Of a stretch of 64,000 nucleotides of DNA, positions 33,362 to 41,932 are shown piece after piece. The DNA is from JAVBWO01 sp036677375 (GTDB lineage: Bacteria > Bacillota > Dehalobacteriia > UBA4068 > UBA4997): positions 1-64,000 of the forward strand of contig JAVBWO010000013.1 in NCBI GenBank assembly GCA_036677375.1, read 5' to 3'. The position numbers and the translations under genes were made by a program. Each line of letters begins with the position of its first letter. Within the stretch, counting starts at the first letter, position 1. The notes beneath the pieces were generated by a model. That model was given only the letters and a program-made list of their open reading frames with translations. It made no database searches and had not been told where the DNA came from.

Positions 33362-33412
33362 TTTCACTCCGACCATCAAAAAGACCGTCGACTTAAGTCG
33401 ACGGTCTTTTGT
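33362..33412 (+). other. candidate attR: tRNA-Pro 3'-end copy plus terminator
   Basis: TTTCACTCCGACCAT (33362-33376) equals the tRNA-Pro 3' end at 4664-4678 except for one base. It is followed at once by a palindromic terminator, AAAGACCGTCGACTT/AAGTCGACGGTCTTT then T run. That is how the tail of a tRNA gene with its terminator looks, and it sits where the element ends. Confidence 0.65.
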
Positions 33413-33572
33413 TTTGCCTATATTCATGCGGGGTTAAAAACAAGTCCTATACTTAAGGTTTCCCTAATGGAAAAATAATATTTTTTAAAATTATTTAATT
33501 AAAACCATGCTATGATATAAAGAAGGTAAATAAAGATTATTATGAGGGCAGCCGAAAAAATGATAACATATT

Positions 33573-33776
33573 CTAAAGCCAACTTTTTGGGTATGAGGAT
33601 TGCTGCGTCTGAGCGCCCTGCTGTTGGGGTTGCTGCGGATGGGTCATATTGGGCTGTTGCCCCTGAAGCATTTGATTCAACATATCGAAATGATGCTGTT
33701 CCTCTTGTTTCATAGGTTCCCGAAACGTACTTCTCGGTTGCCAGTAAATCGCTGCAAAGAACTTTGAAGCCGCCAT
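33573..33776 (-). CDS. doubtful Gln/Pro-rich small protein or gene remnant
   Basis: The 67-aa frame reads MAASKFFAAIYWQPRSTF then KQEEQHHFDMLNQML and a Gln/Pro-rich tail. The frame is open upstream to 33839 without a start or a ribosome-binding site. The composition recalls spore-coat-type small proteins, but no family could be named. It may be a 3' remnant of a chromosomal gene damaged at the element junction. Confidence 0.3.
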   Translation of the reverse strand: MAASKFFAAIYWQPRSTFREPMKQEEQHHFDMLNQMLQGQQPNMTHPQQPQQQGAQTQQSSYPKSWL

Positions 33777-33883
33777 CCCATAGTAGACAAGCGCTGTAGC
33801 ATATCCAGCAGGATGAACAGCATCATGGCGAACAGCTTTTTAATTATATGAACAGCCATAGCATATACAGTGTGCAATAGCAT

Positions 33884-33940
33884 CGTAAAATATACCGGAA
33901 GCCGATTGCAATCAGCAATCGGCTTCCGGTATATTTTACG
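33884..33940. terminator. perfect 25-bp stem-loop
   Basis: A 25-base arm (starting CGTAAAATATACCGG), a 7-base loop and an exact inverse. It lacks a long T run but ends ATTTTACG on either strand, so it may act as a bidirectional terminator. Confidence 0.55.
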
Positions 33941-34071
33941 GTATGTCTTCTTCTAGATAGAAAAAAGCAGAAAAACCATGGCATAATTTCCACGATGCGC
34001 TATAATAGATTCATAAGTTCTCTATGCTCCGATCCTATCTTTGAATTGCAACAGACGAGGAGAAATGAGTC

Positions 34072-34578
34072 ATGCCTTGGTGCCCAAACTGTAAAACAGA
34101 ATACCGGGACGGCTTTTTGCAATGCGCCGATTGCGGTGCAGACCTGGTCAATGAACCGCCGCAGGGAAGCAACGACCCTAAGTCCATACCCCTTAACACT
34201 CCCATATCCCCTGTTTTTTTGCTGTCGGTTTCCGATGAAATACAAGCCAAACTCATTGAGAATTTACTTAAGGAATCCAATATTCCATTCTTTGTTCAAA
34301 ACAAGGGATGCGGCGCCTATCTCAAAGTCTATATGGGTTATTCGGCTTTCGGAACGGACATCTATGTGGATCAATACAACTACCATAGAGCTAAGGAACT
34401 CGTTGACGCCTATCTTACCCAATCAGTGAATGATGATAATGAATGCGAATCTTCAGACGATATGGCTGGTCACTCTCCCGTCATTCGAAAAACAGTCATG
34501 ACGATTATGATCGTTATCATACTTCTGAGCTCCGCCATTGGCCTGGTTGTCTCTCTGATCAGTCCATTATTGGAGTAG
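34072..34578 (+). CDS. zinc-ribbon/DUF2007 membrane-anchored protein
   Basis: 168 aa after GAGGAG. The N-terminal zinc ribbon is MPWCPNCKTEYRDGFLQCADCG. A DUF2007 (signal-transducing-type) ferredoxin-like domain follows (PVFLLSVSDEIQAKLIENLLKESNIPFFVQNKG…FGTDIYVDQYNYHRAKELVDAYL). A C-terminal TM helix (TVMTIMIVIILLSSAIGLVV) anchors it. Role unknown; the family is thought to sense or bind small ligands. Confidence 0.8.
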   Translation: MPWCPNCKTEYRDGFLQCADCGADLVNEPPQGSNDPKSIPLNTPISPVFLLSVSDEIQAKLIENLLKESNIPFFVQNKGCGAYLKVYMGYSAFGTDIYVDQYNYHRAKELVDAYLTQSVNDDNECESSDDMAGHSPVIRKTVMTIMIVIILLSSAIGLVVSLISPLLE

Positions 34579-34690
34579 AATGACCTATATTAAAAATGCC
34601 CATCACCAGTAGGATGATATGGAATTCAGTTTGCTTGGGTACGCTTCTCTTGGATAGGGTTCTTCTCCCGCAAATTTCAAACCAAGCACC

Positions 34691-34720
34691 AAAAAAGGCG
34701 CTCCCTAAGGCGCCTTTTTC
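34691..34720. terminator. bidirectional terminator
   Basis: AAAAAAGGCGC-tccctaag-GCGCCTTTTT between the convergent zinc-ribbon and BofC-like genes; T runs on both strands. Confidence 0.85.
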
Positions 34721-34757
34721 ATTGCGTATATCATGCTTTATGATACTTTATCATGTT

Positions 34758-35342
34758 TTATTCATAGACCAGACTGTCTAAAAGTTCCTCCAGACTGTCC
34801 AATGCGGAGATCAACTCTGCCTCGCTGGCAAATTCGATGCCGCCTTCTTGCAGTTTTTGCTGCCAATCCTCCGGCAGCTGACGCACATCTAAGTTGATGG
34901 TCTGCAAAAGCGGCCCGTCTGTGCCGATGGGCCCGGCAAAAATAGCGATGCCGCTTTCCACTGAAGCAATCCGCCGGTAAACTTCATCATTGGGGCAAAG
35001 TCCATCGTCATCCCGTCTCAGGATGATTTTTTCAGGATTGCTGCTGTCCACCTGCCAGCCCATAGCTTCCAGGTCTTCCACACTTTTTCCCGGATAGACC
35101 ACCGATAAATCGATCTCTTTTGTCACCAGATGGCGGCAGCCCCGGTAATAAATCTCTTGCCGGGCGGCGGAAAATTGCTCCGGCTCCCATAAAACAGGCG
35201 CGGCATCCATCGGTTCCTCTTCCGGGGAAGGCGCCTGGGCCACGTTGGGATCCAAAAAATCAAATACCCAATAACTTAGGGCAAAGGTGCCCGCAAATAA
35301 AATACACATCAAAAATACCGTGGTGGCAAGATTTCTTTTCAT
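34758..35342 (-). CDS. BofC-like sporulation protein
   Basis: 194 aa from the ATG of MKRNLATTVFLMCIL; a single N-terminal membrane/signal segment (~5-27). The C-terminal ~80 residues (GLCPNDEVYRRIASVESGIAIF...GPLLQTINLDVRQLPEDWQQKL..GI.F.SE.ELISALDSLEELLDSL) resemble the BofC C-terminal domain. In Bacillus, BofC restrains SpoIVB proteolysis in the sigma-K checkpoint. Here only domain-level similarity is seen, so the role is tentative. Stands alone on the minus strand. Confidence 0.65.
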   Translation of the reverse strand: MKRNLATTVFLMCILFAGTFALSYWVFDFLDPNVAQAPSPEEEPMDAAPVLWEPEQFSAARQEIYYRGCRHLVTKEIDLSVVYPGKSVEDLEAMGWQVDSSNPEKIILRRDDDGLCPNDEVYRRIASVESGIAIFAGPIGTDGPLLQTINLDVRQLPEDWQQKLQEGGIEFASEAELISALDSLEELLDSLVYE

Positions 35343-35633
35343 CAGGTACATCCCCTGCCTTTCTCTACCTAATTATGACCCAAAGCAGGGGAAATATACC
35401 TATTGTATCAGATTGTATCAGAAAGCTTTGGAAAATCCCGTGAAATTTTATCGGGTTGACATGATATTCTTCCATGATCGGATTGACTCCTGTCCGAACC
35501 TAAACTCCATGAATTCTGATGATCCTCTTTCATTTCTCACATTGGTGACAACATATGTTATGCAAAAAAAAGTTTTTTGTCACATCATAATAAGATCTTT
35601 CATATACTATTAGCGACATTATCCAGGAAAGGA

Positions 35634-36296
35634 ATGAGCATTTTGCCGGAACATTATCCCTTCCAATTAAAGCCGCTGCCTTACCCTTATGATGCTTTGG
35701 AACCTCATATCGATACAGAAACGGTCACCATCCATCATGATAAACATCTCAAAGCTTATGTGGACAATCTGAACAAGGCATTGGCGCCTTATCCCGATTA
35801 TCACAACTGGCCTTTAGAAAAACTCCTTTGCAACCTCCTTCTTTTGCCAAAGTCTATCCAAACGGCGGTCAAAAACAACGCTGGAGGCGTCTACAACCAT
35901 AACCTGTATTTTTACGGTATGAGCGGAACCAAAAATCAACAGCCCCAAGGAGAATTGCGGGATTTACTGGTGAACACTTTTGGTTCCTATGAAAAATGGC
36001 AGTCGCTTTTTCGGGAAGCGGCTCTGGCCGTGTTCGGCTCCGGTTGGACCTGGCTTGTCTTGGATCAGTTGGGCAATTTAAAGATTGCTAATACGGCAAA
36101 TCAGGATACGCCGCTCCCCAGAGGGCTTTGTCCCGTCTTGCTCGTAGATGTCTGGGAACATGCTTATTATTTAAAATATCAAAACCGGCGGGGCAACTAT
36201 CTCGATAACTGGTTTCCGCTCATTGATTGGCATCAGGCAGAGAAGAATTACCGCCGCTGTATCACGGAAAAGCACCACCGCGCCCAGCTTTACTAG
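35634..36296 (+). CDS. superoxide dismutase (Fe/Mn family)
   Basis: ~220 aa. Metal ligands are present: His in TVTIHHDKHLKAYV, His in AGGVYNHNLYFYG, and Asp and His in VDVWEHAYYLKYQNRRGNYLDNW. It removes superoxide in the cytoplasm; common even in spore-forming anaerobes. The start is either ATG (35634) or TTG three codons later, since AGGAAAGG nearly touches the ATG. The usual GGHxNH is here GGVYNHN. The MITE-like repeat begins at the last base of its stop codon. Confidence 0.88.
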   Translation: MSILPEHYPFQLKPLPYPYDALEPHIDTETVTIHHDKHLKAYVDNLNKALAPYPDYHNWPLEKLLCNLLLLPKSIQTAVKNNAGGVYNHNLYFYGMSGTKNQQPQGELRDLLVNTFGSYEKWQSLFREAALAVFGSGWTWLVLDQLGNLKIANTANQDTPLPRGLCPVLLVDVWEHAYYLKYQNRRGNYLDNWFPLIDWHQAEKNYRRCITEKHHRAQLY

Positions 36297-36453
36297 TACA
36301 CTGTAACATCTAAAATTGTGATATATTAGGGATGATGTTCTGCGCAGGACAAGGCGGAGGATTGAGAAATCCTTTCTGTATTCTGATTGACGACAACACA
36401 TTATTGAACAAAACAGACGCCGATGTATACAAGGATAAGCTATTACAATGCAC
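36296..36453. mobile_element. MITE-like repeat, copy 1
   Basis: 158 bp, beginning GTACACTGTAACATC and ending TTACAATGCAC, clearly homologous along its length to 61196-61354 (shared blocks GCGCAGGACAAGGCGGAGGA and TCTGATTGACGACAAC). Its terminal inverted repeat is degraded compared with copy 2. No coding capacity. Confidence 0.8.
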
Positions 36454-36556
36454 TAGGACTATATCCAAAATTCAGAATTAAACAGAAAAAATTGGTGGAA
36501 TCGTGTGCTGCGCAAAAATCAAGGGATCTCGGATACCTGCAAGCACACGTAACAAA

Positions 36557-36589
36557 AAAGCTCTCCGGCCATTTGACCGGAGAGCTTTT
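36557..36589. terminator. bidirectional terminator
   Basis: AAAAGCTCTCCGG-ccatttga-CCGGAGAGCTTTT, a 13-bp perfect stem, between the SOD/MITE region and the convergent stalk-domain gene. Nothing else was recognised in 36454-36647. Confidence 0.9.
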
Positions 36590-36647
36590 GCATGCTTTTG
36601 CTAATTATTTGCTGATTTTTTTATTTTTAGGGAACTTTCCGTGCATT

Positions 36648-37499
36648 TCAGACAACCGTATTACTAATAACTGTCAAAAAACCGTAATTGTTTGCCTGCT
36701 CAACTAAATGTTCAATGGATTGCCGCGCCGATTCTAGGAAAAGATGCCATTGATCTGCCGTAGCATCATAAAGCAGGACTTCGGCATACCCTGCCAAATC
36801 TTCCGACGGATAGGAATGAATCAGACTGTAAATATCGAAACGCTGCAAGGTGTTGCCGTTCATATCCAGGAATGTGTGCTGAGCATTTTTGTAATAAGCG
36901 CCAGGGGTGTCCAGATTGACCTGCCAGGAGTAATGGGCGGGCGCCTCCATCTCATTACCCTTGTTTTCTAAAAACACAGCATAAACGGCCTGTATATAAG
37001 CATTGCCTTTCATTTGCTGTATCACACCGCCCATGGTCATATGATATTCCTGCTGCAATACCTTCACTTTAACGCCATTAATCCATAAAGGCGTCGTATT
37101 CACCGTCACGGTGGAACGGTTATAATCGATATGGCAGCCAAAGGTTTCCGCAAGAAATCGCAATGGCACCATGGTGCGGTTATTCTTGATGTATGGGTCG
37201 ACGTCAAGCAGCATCGTCTTACCGTTTTTCACCGCAGTTTTGCTGCCGATGATCAGGGTAACCTGCATGTCGTCTTTTGTAATGGTAATATTGGAATTCG
37301 CCCAATTCACCTTGGCGCCTAAATTTTCACAGACAACACGCAAAGGAATCATGGTACGGTTGTTTATGACTACGGGAGCCGCATCCGAAACCAGGACGGC
37401 GCCGTCAATTTTGATCTGAATATTTGCCGCGTTAGCAGGCTGAGCCGCAAAGACCAGTAGTAAGATAAGACAAATCCTCAAGAAAGATTTTCTCAACAT
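36648..37499 (-). CDS. secreted stalk-domain protein (copper amine oxidase N-terminal-like)
   Basis: 283 aa: signal peptide MLRKSFLRICLILLLVFAAQ, then two stalk repeats (VVINNRTMIPLRVVCENLGAKVNW and YIKNNRTMVPLRFLAETFGCHIDY) of the copper-amine-oxidase-N-like domain common in Clostridia surface proteins. The C-terminal ~130 residues are unassigned. Probably cell-wall associated; it has no oxidase domain. Confidence 0.85.
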   Translation of the reverse strand: MLRKSFLRICLILLLVFAAQPANAANIQIKIDGAVLVSDAAPVVINNRTMIPLRVVCENLGAKVNWANSNITITKDDMQVTLIIGSKTAVKNGKTMLLDVDPYIKNNRTMVPLRFLAETFGCHIDYNRSTVTVNTTPLWINGVKVKVLQQEYHMTMGGVIQQMKGNAYIQAVYAVFLENKGNEMEAPAHYSWQVNLDTPGAYYKNAQHTFLDMNGNTLQRFDIYSLIHSYPSEDLAGYAEVLLYDATADQWHLFLESARQSIEHLVEQANNYGFLTVISNTVV

Positions 37500-37697
37500 T
37501 AACAGCCTCTTTCATGTAATAACATTCTGATGTTAAGTATAGCAAAACCTGGAAAATATTGCAAACAGCCGCCACCTGGCAAAATTTATAAAGCATTTTT
37601 ATAAAATTCTTTCATAAAAGATGATTCCCAATAACTAGCGGCTTTCATTTGATATTGATTGTGCTATAATAAGCTTTTGGAAAGGAGGTGCCTTGTC

Positions 37698-39143
37698 ATA
37701 GATCCTATTAAAAACGACAGTAAATACGATACATATCAAAATCATTCCAATCACGCGTCCGTCAGCGGGCAAATGCCGCATCAGGATAGGTCTTGCTCGA
37801 ATGCGCCTTCTCTTGAACCGGGGATGTCCGACGAGGAATTTATCCGCGCCTGGAATGCTTTCTTTGCGAAACCGGAGAATACTGCCACGGCACAAACCAT
37901 GGTCAGTGATGACAAGAACAGTGAGGAACGGTCAATCATTTGGGAAACTTCCAAAGAGGCAAAATCTACTATCCAGCCGAAAAAACACCGGATCGTCAGA
38001 AAAATTTTAGCCTCTCTTATTCTATTGACGATTCTTTATTGTGTTGCGGTTTTTTCTAACCTGCCTTTTATTGCCAAATGGCGTACGATTTATATTGAAA
38101 CGGCGATGGGCACCATGAACCACCAGTGGCTTGCCACCGCTTTTATTCCGGACAGCGTCATTGATAAGGTCATGCTTGACCGCAGCAATATGGAAGAAAA
38201 TCAAAGTGGACTGGAAAGCAACTGGTCCATCTCCAGTTTCTCGAAAAACAACCTTTATCTGCCCTGGAAGAAAGAAAAAAAGGTGTTCGCTAAAATCTAT
38301 CACGAAATCGATCAGGAGACCTTTCATGACTATATCAAGGAACATTCGGATGAGATCCTGAATACGGATGATTATATGGTCATTGATCAAGCCGGCCTTG
38401 AGGACGACGGAACCACCATTCAAACGGTTTACGGAGATCAAGTGCTGGCAATTGATACGGAAAACGCCATAACTATTATAAAAGTCATCGGCGACGGCTA
38501 TGTGGGAAGGCTTGCCATCGTTAAAGACCCGTCTAGGGTCGGTGTTGGCTTAAGTAGCGACTTTGGCGAAAAGGGTGCTCTCATCGAGGACATCGCCCAA
38601 GATAATAATGCTATCCTGGCCATCAATGCCAGCGGCTTTTACGATCCTTCGGGCCATGGCGACGGCGGCAGAGTCTTTGGTTTAGTCATGCAAGGCGGTA
38701 AAATTTTAAACCAGGCCTTGGGCGGTACCGATAAAGTGGTTGGATTCAACAGAAAAAATAAACTAATGATCGGTAATAGCGAATTGGCAACATCGCTTCG
38801 GGATGCGGTAGAATTTAAACCTGCCCTGATCATCAATAACGAAGTCCTGGTCACTGGAACTGCCGGATGGGGGATCCAACCCCGCTCAGTCATCGGTCAG
38901 ACAAAAAATGGCGAGGTTCTCCTTCTCGTCGTCGACGGGCGCGCGCCCGGTTATTCCATCGGCTGTACCATCGGGGAAGCGGCACAGATTATGAAACGTT
39001 ATGGTGCGGTCCAGGCGATTAACCTTGACGGCGGTTCTTCCAGCATCATGTACTATAACGGGCGAGAAATCACAAAGCCCTCCGCGGCAAACAAAACCAA
39101 AGGTCGTAATATTCCTGACGGCTTTGTAGTCTGCAACAGATAG
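37698..39143 (+). CDS. phosphodiester glycosidase family (NAGPA-like) membrane protein, probable ATA start
   Basis: About 481 aa. AAAGGAGG is followed 9 bases later by in-frame ATA; the only ordinary in-frame starts lie upstream of that site and within or next to a TATAAT box (~37669). A cytoplasmic N-terminus of ~100 residues, a TM helix (ILASLILLTILYCVAVFSN), then an extracellular domain with NASGFYDPSGHGDGG, VVDGRAPGYSIGCTIGEAAQIM and AINLDGGSSSIMYYNG, the NAGPA core. Members uncover or cleave phosphodiester-linked sugars at the cell surface; the substrate here is unknown. Confidence 0.82.
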   Translation: MDPIKNDSKYDTYQNHSNHASVSGQMPHQDRSCSNAPSLEPGMSDEEFIRAWNAFFAKPENTATAQTMVSDDKNSEERSIIWETSKEAKSTIQPKKHRIVRKILASLILLTILYCVAVFSNLPFIAKWRTIYIETAMGTMNHQWLATAFIPDSVIDKVMLDRSNMEENQSGLESNWSISSFSKNNLYLPWKKEKKVFAKIYHEIDQETFHDYIKEHSDEILNTDDYMVIDQAGLEDDGTTIQTVYGDQVLAIDTENAITIIKVIGDGYVGRLAIVKDPSRVGVGLSSDFGEKGALIEDIAQDNNAILAINASGFYDPSGHGDGGRVFGLVMQGGKILNQALGGTDKVVGFNRKNKLMIGNSELATSLRDAVEFKPALIINNEVLVTGTAGWGIQPRSVIGQTKNGEVLLLVVDGRAPGYSIGCTIGEAAQIMKRYGAVQAINLDGGSSSIMYYNGREITKPSAANKTKGRNIPDGFVVCNR

Positions 39144-39227
39144 GACCAGGTAATCTTCTCGCCAAACATAAGACAAGCCTAATTTCAACCGCACATCAGT
39201 CAATATTTCCTCAAGCTCCAAAAATAA

Positions 39228-39272
39228 AACAGCCCTTTCGGTATGCTTTCACGCAAACTTAAAAGGGCTGTT
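39228..39272 (+). terminator. terminator after the phosphodiester glycosidase gene
   Basis: AACAGCCCTTT...AAAGGGCTGTT hairpin with a 23-base loop, followed by CAATTTGTT; about 85 bases after the stop. Confidence 0.6.
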
Positions 39273-39377
39273 CAATTTGTTATCATGCGAGTAACCGTGT
39301 ATTCACTTTCAAGACCTGGGCTTGATTTGGGGAAACCGTTTTTGTGAAATGTCTCTGTCATCGCAGTAAGCTCACGC

Positions 39378-40466
39378 CTACTTTTCGCTTTTTAATCCTG
39401 CGCCGCAAAGGGGAAGCAGGGAATCTCCCATTAATTGATGTGTGGATCGATATGCAAGATAGGCGGCATAGATTGCCGCCGTAGTATGTTCCACAAAAAA
39501 ACCGCTCTTTGCCAGCTCTTCCCGGGCAGGCAGAATACTGCTCTCCGGCACAAGAATGACTTCACGCTCACCTTGATAACCGCCGCTGAGGATTTCAGCT
39601 CCCCGCATAGGCTTACCAATGGCAATGCCCTCCGCATAGGTAGGCTCCGGCTTGACAATTCTCGGGACGCCTTCGGCGCCATACAAAGGCGCGCATTTTT
39701 CACTCTGCACCATAAAAATTTTGGGAAGTTTTTGAATCAATCCGGCTTCGTACAATTCTTCTAAGGCAAATTGGCACCCCAGTAACAGCGTACCGTTGCC
39801 AACCGGAATAAAAAGATGGTCCGGGATACGTCCCAGCTGCTCAAAAACTTCATAAATATAGGTTTTGGTACCCTGATAAAATATCGGGTTATACACATGA
39901 CTGGCGTAGTAGATCTTATTGTCAAGGGCTTTTTTTTGGCAAGCATCCGCCGTTTCATCTCTTGTACCGTCAAAAACCGTTACTTTGGCGCCATGGGATT
40001 CGATCATGGTGATTTTCTTAGGAGATGTACCCTTTGGCACATAGATTTCACATGCAATCTTGGCTCTCGCGCAATAAGCAGCCACCGAGTTGCCTGCATT
40101 ACCGCTGCTGTCCTGCAGCACCTTTTTGACACCGGCGCTCTTGCATAACCAAATCAGAACTGCCGCGCCCCTATCCTTAAAAGACAGCGTCGGCATAGCG
40201 TAGTCCAGCTTCAAATAAAGGCCTTCACGGTAAGGCACTGTGGCGGTCATACCTTCCCCTAGCGTGATGCCCTTCCAAAGATCGTTTGTGAGCGGCATAA
40301 ACGCTCGGTAGCGAAAGATGTTGAACTGACTTTTATCAACAAATCGAAGGTCAAATATAGGTGGTGTAAAATCCAAACGATAAAGCCCTCCACATCTGCA
40401 ACGGTAATCCAAAGTATCCCAAGGAGCTGTTTTTCCGCAAGCAGTGCAGACAAATTGCATCATCAT
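39378..40466 (-). CDS. thrC: threonine synthase
   Basis: 362 aa from the first of three consecutive ATGs after GGGGGGAG. The N-terminal zinc-ribbon-like part (CTACGK...YRCRCGGLYRLDF) is typical of one threonine synthase class. The PLP lysine is in PTLSFKDRGAAVLIW, with QDSSGNAGNSVAAYCA and the glycine-rich PVGNGTLLLG. Converts O-phosphohomoserine to threonine. Its place near the homocysteine operon links two branches from aspartate semialdehyde. Confidence 0.9.
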   Translation of the reverse strand: MMMQFVCTACGKTAPWDTLDYRCRCGGLYRLDFTPPIFDLRFVDKSQFNIFRYRAFMPLTNDLWKGITLGEGMTATVPYREGLYLKLDYAMPTLSFKDRGAAVLIWLCKSAGVKKVLQDSSGNAGNSVAAYCARAKIACEIYVPKGTSPKKITMIESHGAKVTVFDGTRDETADACQKKALDNKIYYASHVYNPIFYQGTKTYIYEVFEQLGRIPDHLFIPVGNGTLLLGCQFALEELYEAGLIQKLPKIFMVQSEKCAPLYGAEGVPRIVKPEPTYAEGIAIGKPMRGAEILSGGYQGEREVILVPESSILPAREELAKSGFFVEHTTAAIYAAYLAYRSTHQLMGDSLLPLCGAGLKSEK

Positions 40467-40559
40467 TACTCCCCCCAGCATGTAAATTTATTTCAGCAAT
40501 TTCCTGTTTTGCAGCGGAGGTCGCCTTAATCTCAACTAAACCAATATCGTCATTCACAT

Positions 40560-40808
40560 CTACACATCGCCATTTTCTTCGATTTTCGCATCTTCATAAG
40601 GAGCTAATAATCTTCTTCTGATTTCAGCTACCGTCTCTTGCAACTCGCCAATATAATTTTTGTAGTTATTATAGGATGGTTGAATATTCTCTTTACAATA
40701 TTTAAAAAGAATATAATTCAAATCACCATTGGCCTTAATATCAGATTCCTGCATTTGTTCAATCACCAAGTCGCATCTTGGTCTTTCACTTTGTTTAATG
40801 TAAGGCAT
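40560..40808 (-). CDS. DUF6899-like small protein
   Basis: 82 aa, ATG after AAAGGAG. MPYIKQSERPRCDLVIEQMQ...GDLNYILFKYCKE...RRRLLAPYEDAKIEENGDV resembles a small family found in diverse bacteria and phages that starts MPYIKxxxR and ends with a RRLxDPYEDxKIxENGDV-type tail. Function unknown. Upstream of thrC with a 93-bp gap. Confidence 0.65.
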   Translation of the reverse strand: MPYIKQSERPRCDLVIEQMQESDIKANGDLNYILFKYCKENIQPSYNNYKNYIGELQETVAEIRRRLLAPYEDAKIEENGDV

Positions 40809-40970
40809 CTATTGATCTCCTTTCCAATTTGTCATTTAAAGCTTCAGAAATTTCCCTATAATTATAGTAATTATAACAACTTTCAGTTTTACTTGATAAG
40901 CTGCACGGGATTTGATTTACGCAAATTAAAATATTTACACCCTTAATCGTAAAGTAAATCATCAGCAGAT

Positions 40971-41015
40971 AAAAAGCCTTTTCAGTATGGTTATCACATA
41001 TTGAAAAGGCTTTTT
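40971..41015. terminator. terminator downstream of yebC
   Basis: AAAAAGCCTTTTCA...TTGAAAAGGCTTTTT hairpin with T runs on both strands, lying in the 322-bp gap 40809-41130. No gene was otherwise supported in that gap; a 106-codon minus-strand frame there has no ribosome-binding site. Confidence 0.8.
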
Positions 41016-41130
41016 TAAACATTTTATCGCAGCAGCGCCTTCGATAGTATGAAAGGCGGCACAGATTAAACCCATCATCCGCGCCGCTTTGGCTTACCGT
41101 TAAAATCCGAAACAATACCTTTTATTCCCA

Positions 41131-41880
41131 CTATTCCATCTCATCTAAGATGCTGTCTGGAATATTGGCATTGTGATAGACGTTCTGCACGTCATCGTTA
41201 TCTTCTAGGGCCTCTACCAAACGCATGACCTTTTGGGCCTGGTCAACGTCCTCAATCTCAATGGTGTTTTCCGGCAGCATGGTGATCTCCGCTTCCACTG
41301 TGGCAAAGCCCGCAGCTTCCAGCTTGCCCTTTACTTCTTCCAGCATATCGGGAGCTACGATGATCTCCGCCTCTTCTTCGTCGCTGGCGAAATCCTCCGC
41401 ACCGGCATCCAAAGCGGCCATCATCAATTCGTCTTCGTCCACGCCTTCCAGAACCACCGTCATGCGGCCTTTCCGGTTGAACATATAAGCGACACAGCCC
41501 GTTTCACCCAAGTTGCCGTTATTGCGGGAAAACAGGTAGCGGATCTCGCTGGCAGTCCGGTTCCGATTATCGGTCAGGATCTCGCACAGCACCGCAATGC
41601 CTCCCGCAGCATAGCCCTCATAAAATATCTCGTCATAACCGCCGCCATCGGTATTTCCGGCAGCCTTCTGAATGGAACGGTTGATATTATCCACCGGCAT
41701 ATTGTTGGCTTTTGCCTTTTGAATGCAAAGTTTCAAACGGAAATTGCCGTCAGGATCGGGTCCGCCTTGGCGAACCGCCACAAAGATTTCTTTGGCAATC
41801 TTGGTGAAGATCTTACCACGGATCTCATCCTGTTTTCCTTTGCGTCTTTTGATATTGGCCCATTTCGAGTGACCGGACAT
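41131..41880 (-). CDS. YebC/PmpR family protein (TACO1-like)
   Basis: 249 aa, full length: MSGHSKWANIKRRKGKQDEI, GGPDPDGNFRLKLCIQKAKANNMP, YEGYAAGGIAVLCEILTDNRNRT and GCVAYMFNRKG. YebC proteins were named as transcription factors, but YebC/TACO1 proteins also aid translation of proline-rich stretches. A ribosome-binding site (GGAGG) precedes the ATG. Confidence 0.95.
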   Translation of the reverse strand: MSGHSKWANIKRRKGKQDEIRGKIFTKIAKEIFVAVRQGGPDPDGNFRLKLCIQKAKANNMPVDNINRSIQKAAGNTDGGGYDEIFYEGYAAGGIAVLCEILTDNRNRTASEIRYLFSRNNGNLGETGCVAYMFNRKGRMTVVLEGVDEDELMMAALDAGAEDFASDEEEAEIIVAPDMLEEVKGKLEAAGFATVEAEITMLPENTIEIEDVDQAQKVMRLVEALEDNDDVQNVYHNANIPDSILDEME

Positions 41881-41932
41881 GGTATTTCCTCCCTGCTTCC
41901 TGATTTACTGTATCATTTTATTGATTTTTTGA

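Larger units (their letters stand above)
4679..33376. mobile_element. Tn1549/CTn4-type integrative conjugative element
   Basis: A ~28.7-kb block holding recombinase, relaxase, MobC, a full Gram-positive type IV transfer set (VirB4, PrgI, TrbL, Maff2, VirD4, PcfB, C40 peptidase), ArdA and a ParB-like protein, nearly all on the minus strand and GC-richer than the flanks. The gene order matches the C. difficile CTn4/Tn1549 family (CD1107-CD1116 homologues). The left edge abuts the tRNA-Pro terminator; the right edge is set at the repeated tRNA 3' end. Exact ends are inferred, not proven; an empty site in a relative would settle them. No obvious backbone lesion abolishes transfer, although the relaxase start codon is ACG. 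Confidence 0.85.
33413..34071. other. junction region with little coding content
   Basis: Contains a weak minus-strand frame (33573-33776), a perfect 25-bp hairpin and the promoter region of the zinc-ribbon gene. AAGTCCTATA occurs at 33350-33359 and again near 33441. No other gene is supported. Confidence 0.45.

Noticed and set aside
35457..35500. TTGACA at 35457 as promoter of the superoxide dismutase gene
   Set aside because: No -10 box lies at a suitable distance; other candidate boxes upstream of the gene are equally weak.
40351..40557. 68-codon frame overlapping the start of thrC
   Set aside because: It overlaps a well-supported gene in another frame, has no good ribosome-binding site and the translation is not protein-like.
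40795..41115. 106-codon minus-strand frame between yebC and the DUF6899 gene
   Set aside because: It runs through a clear terminator hairpin and lacks a ribosome-binding site; cysteine-rich and random-looking.
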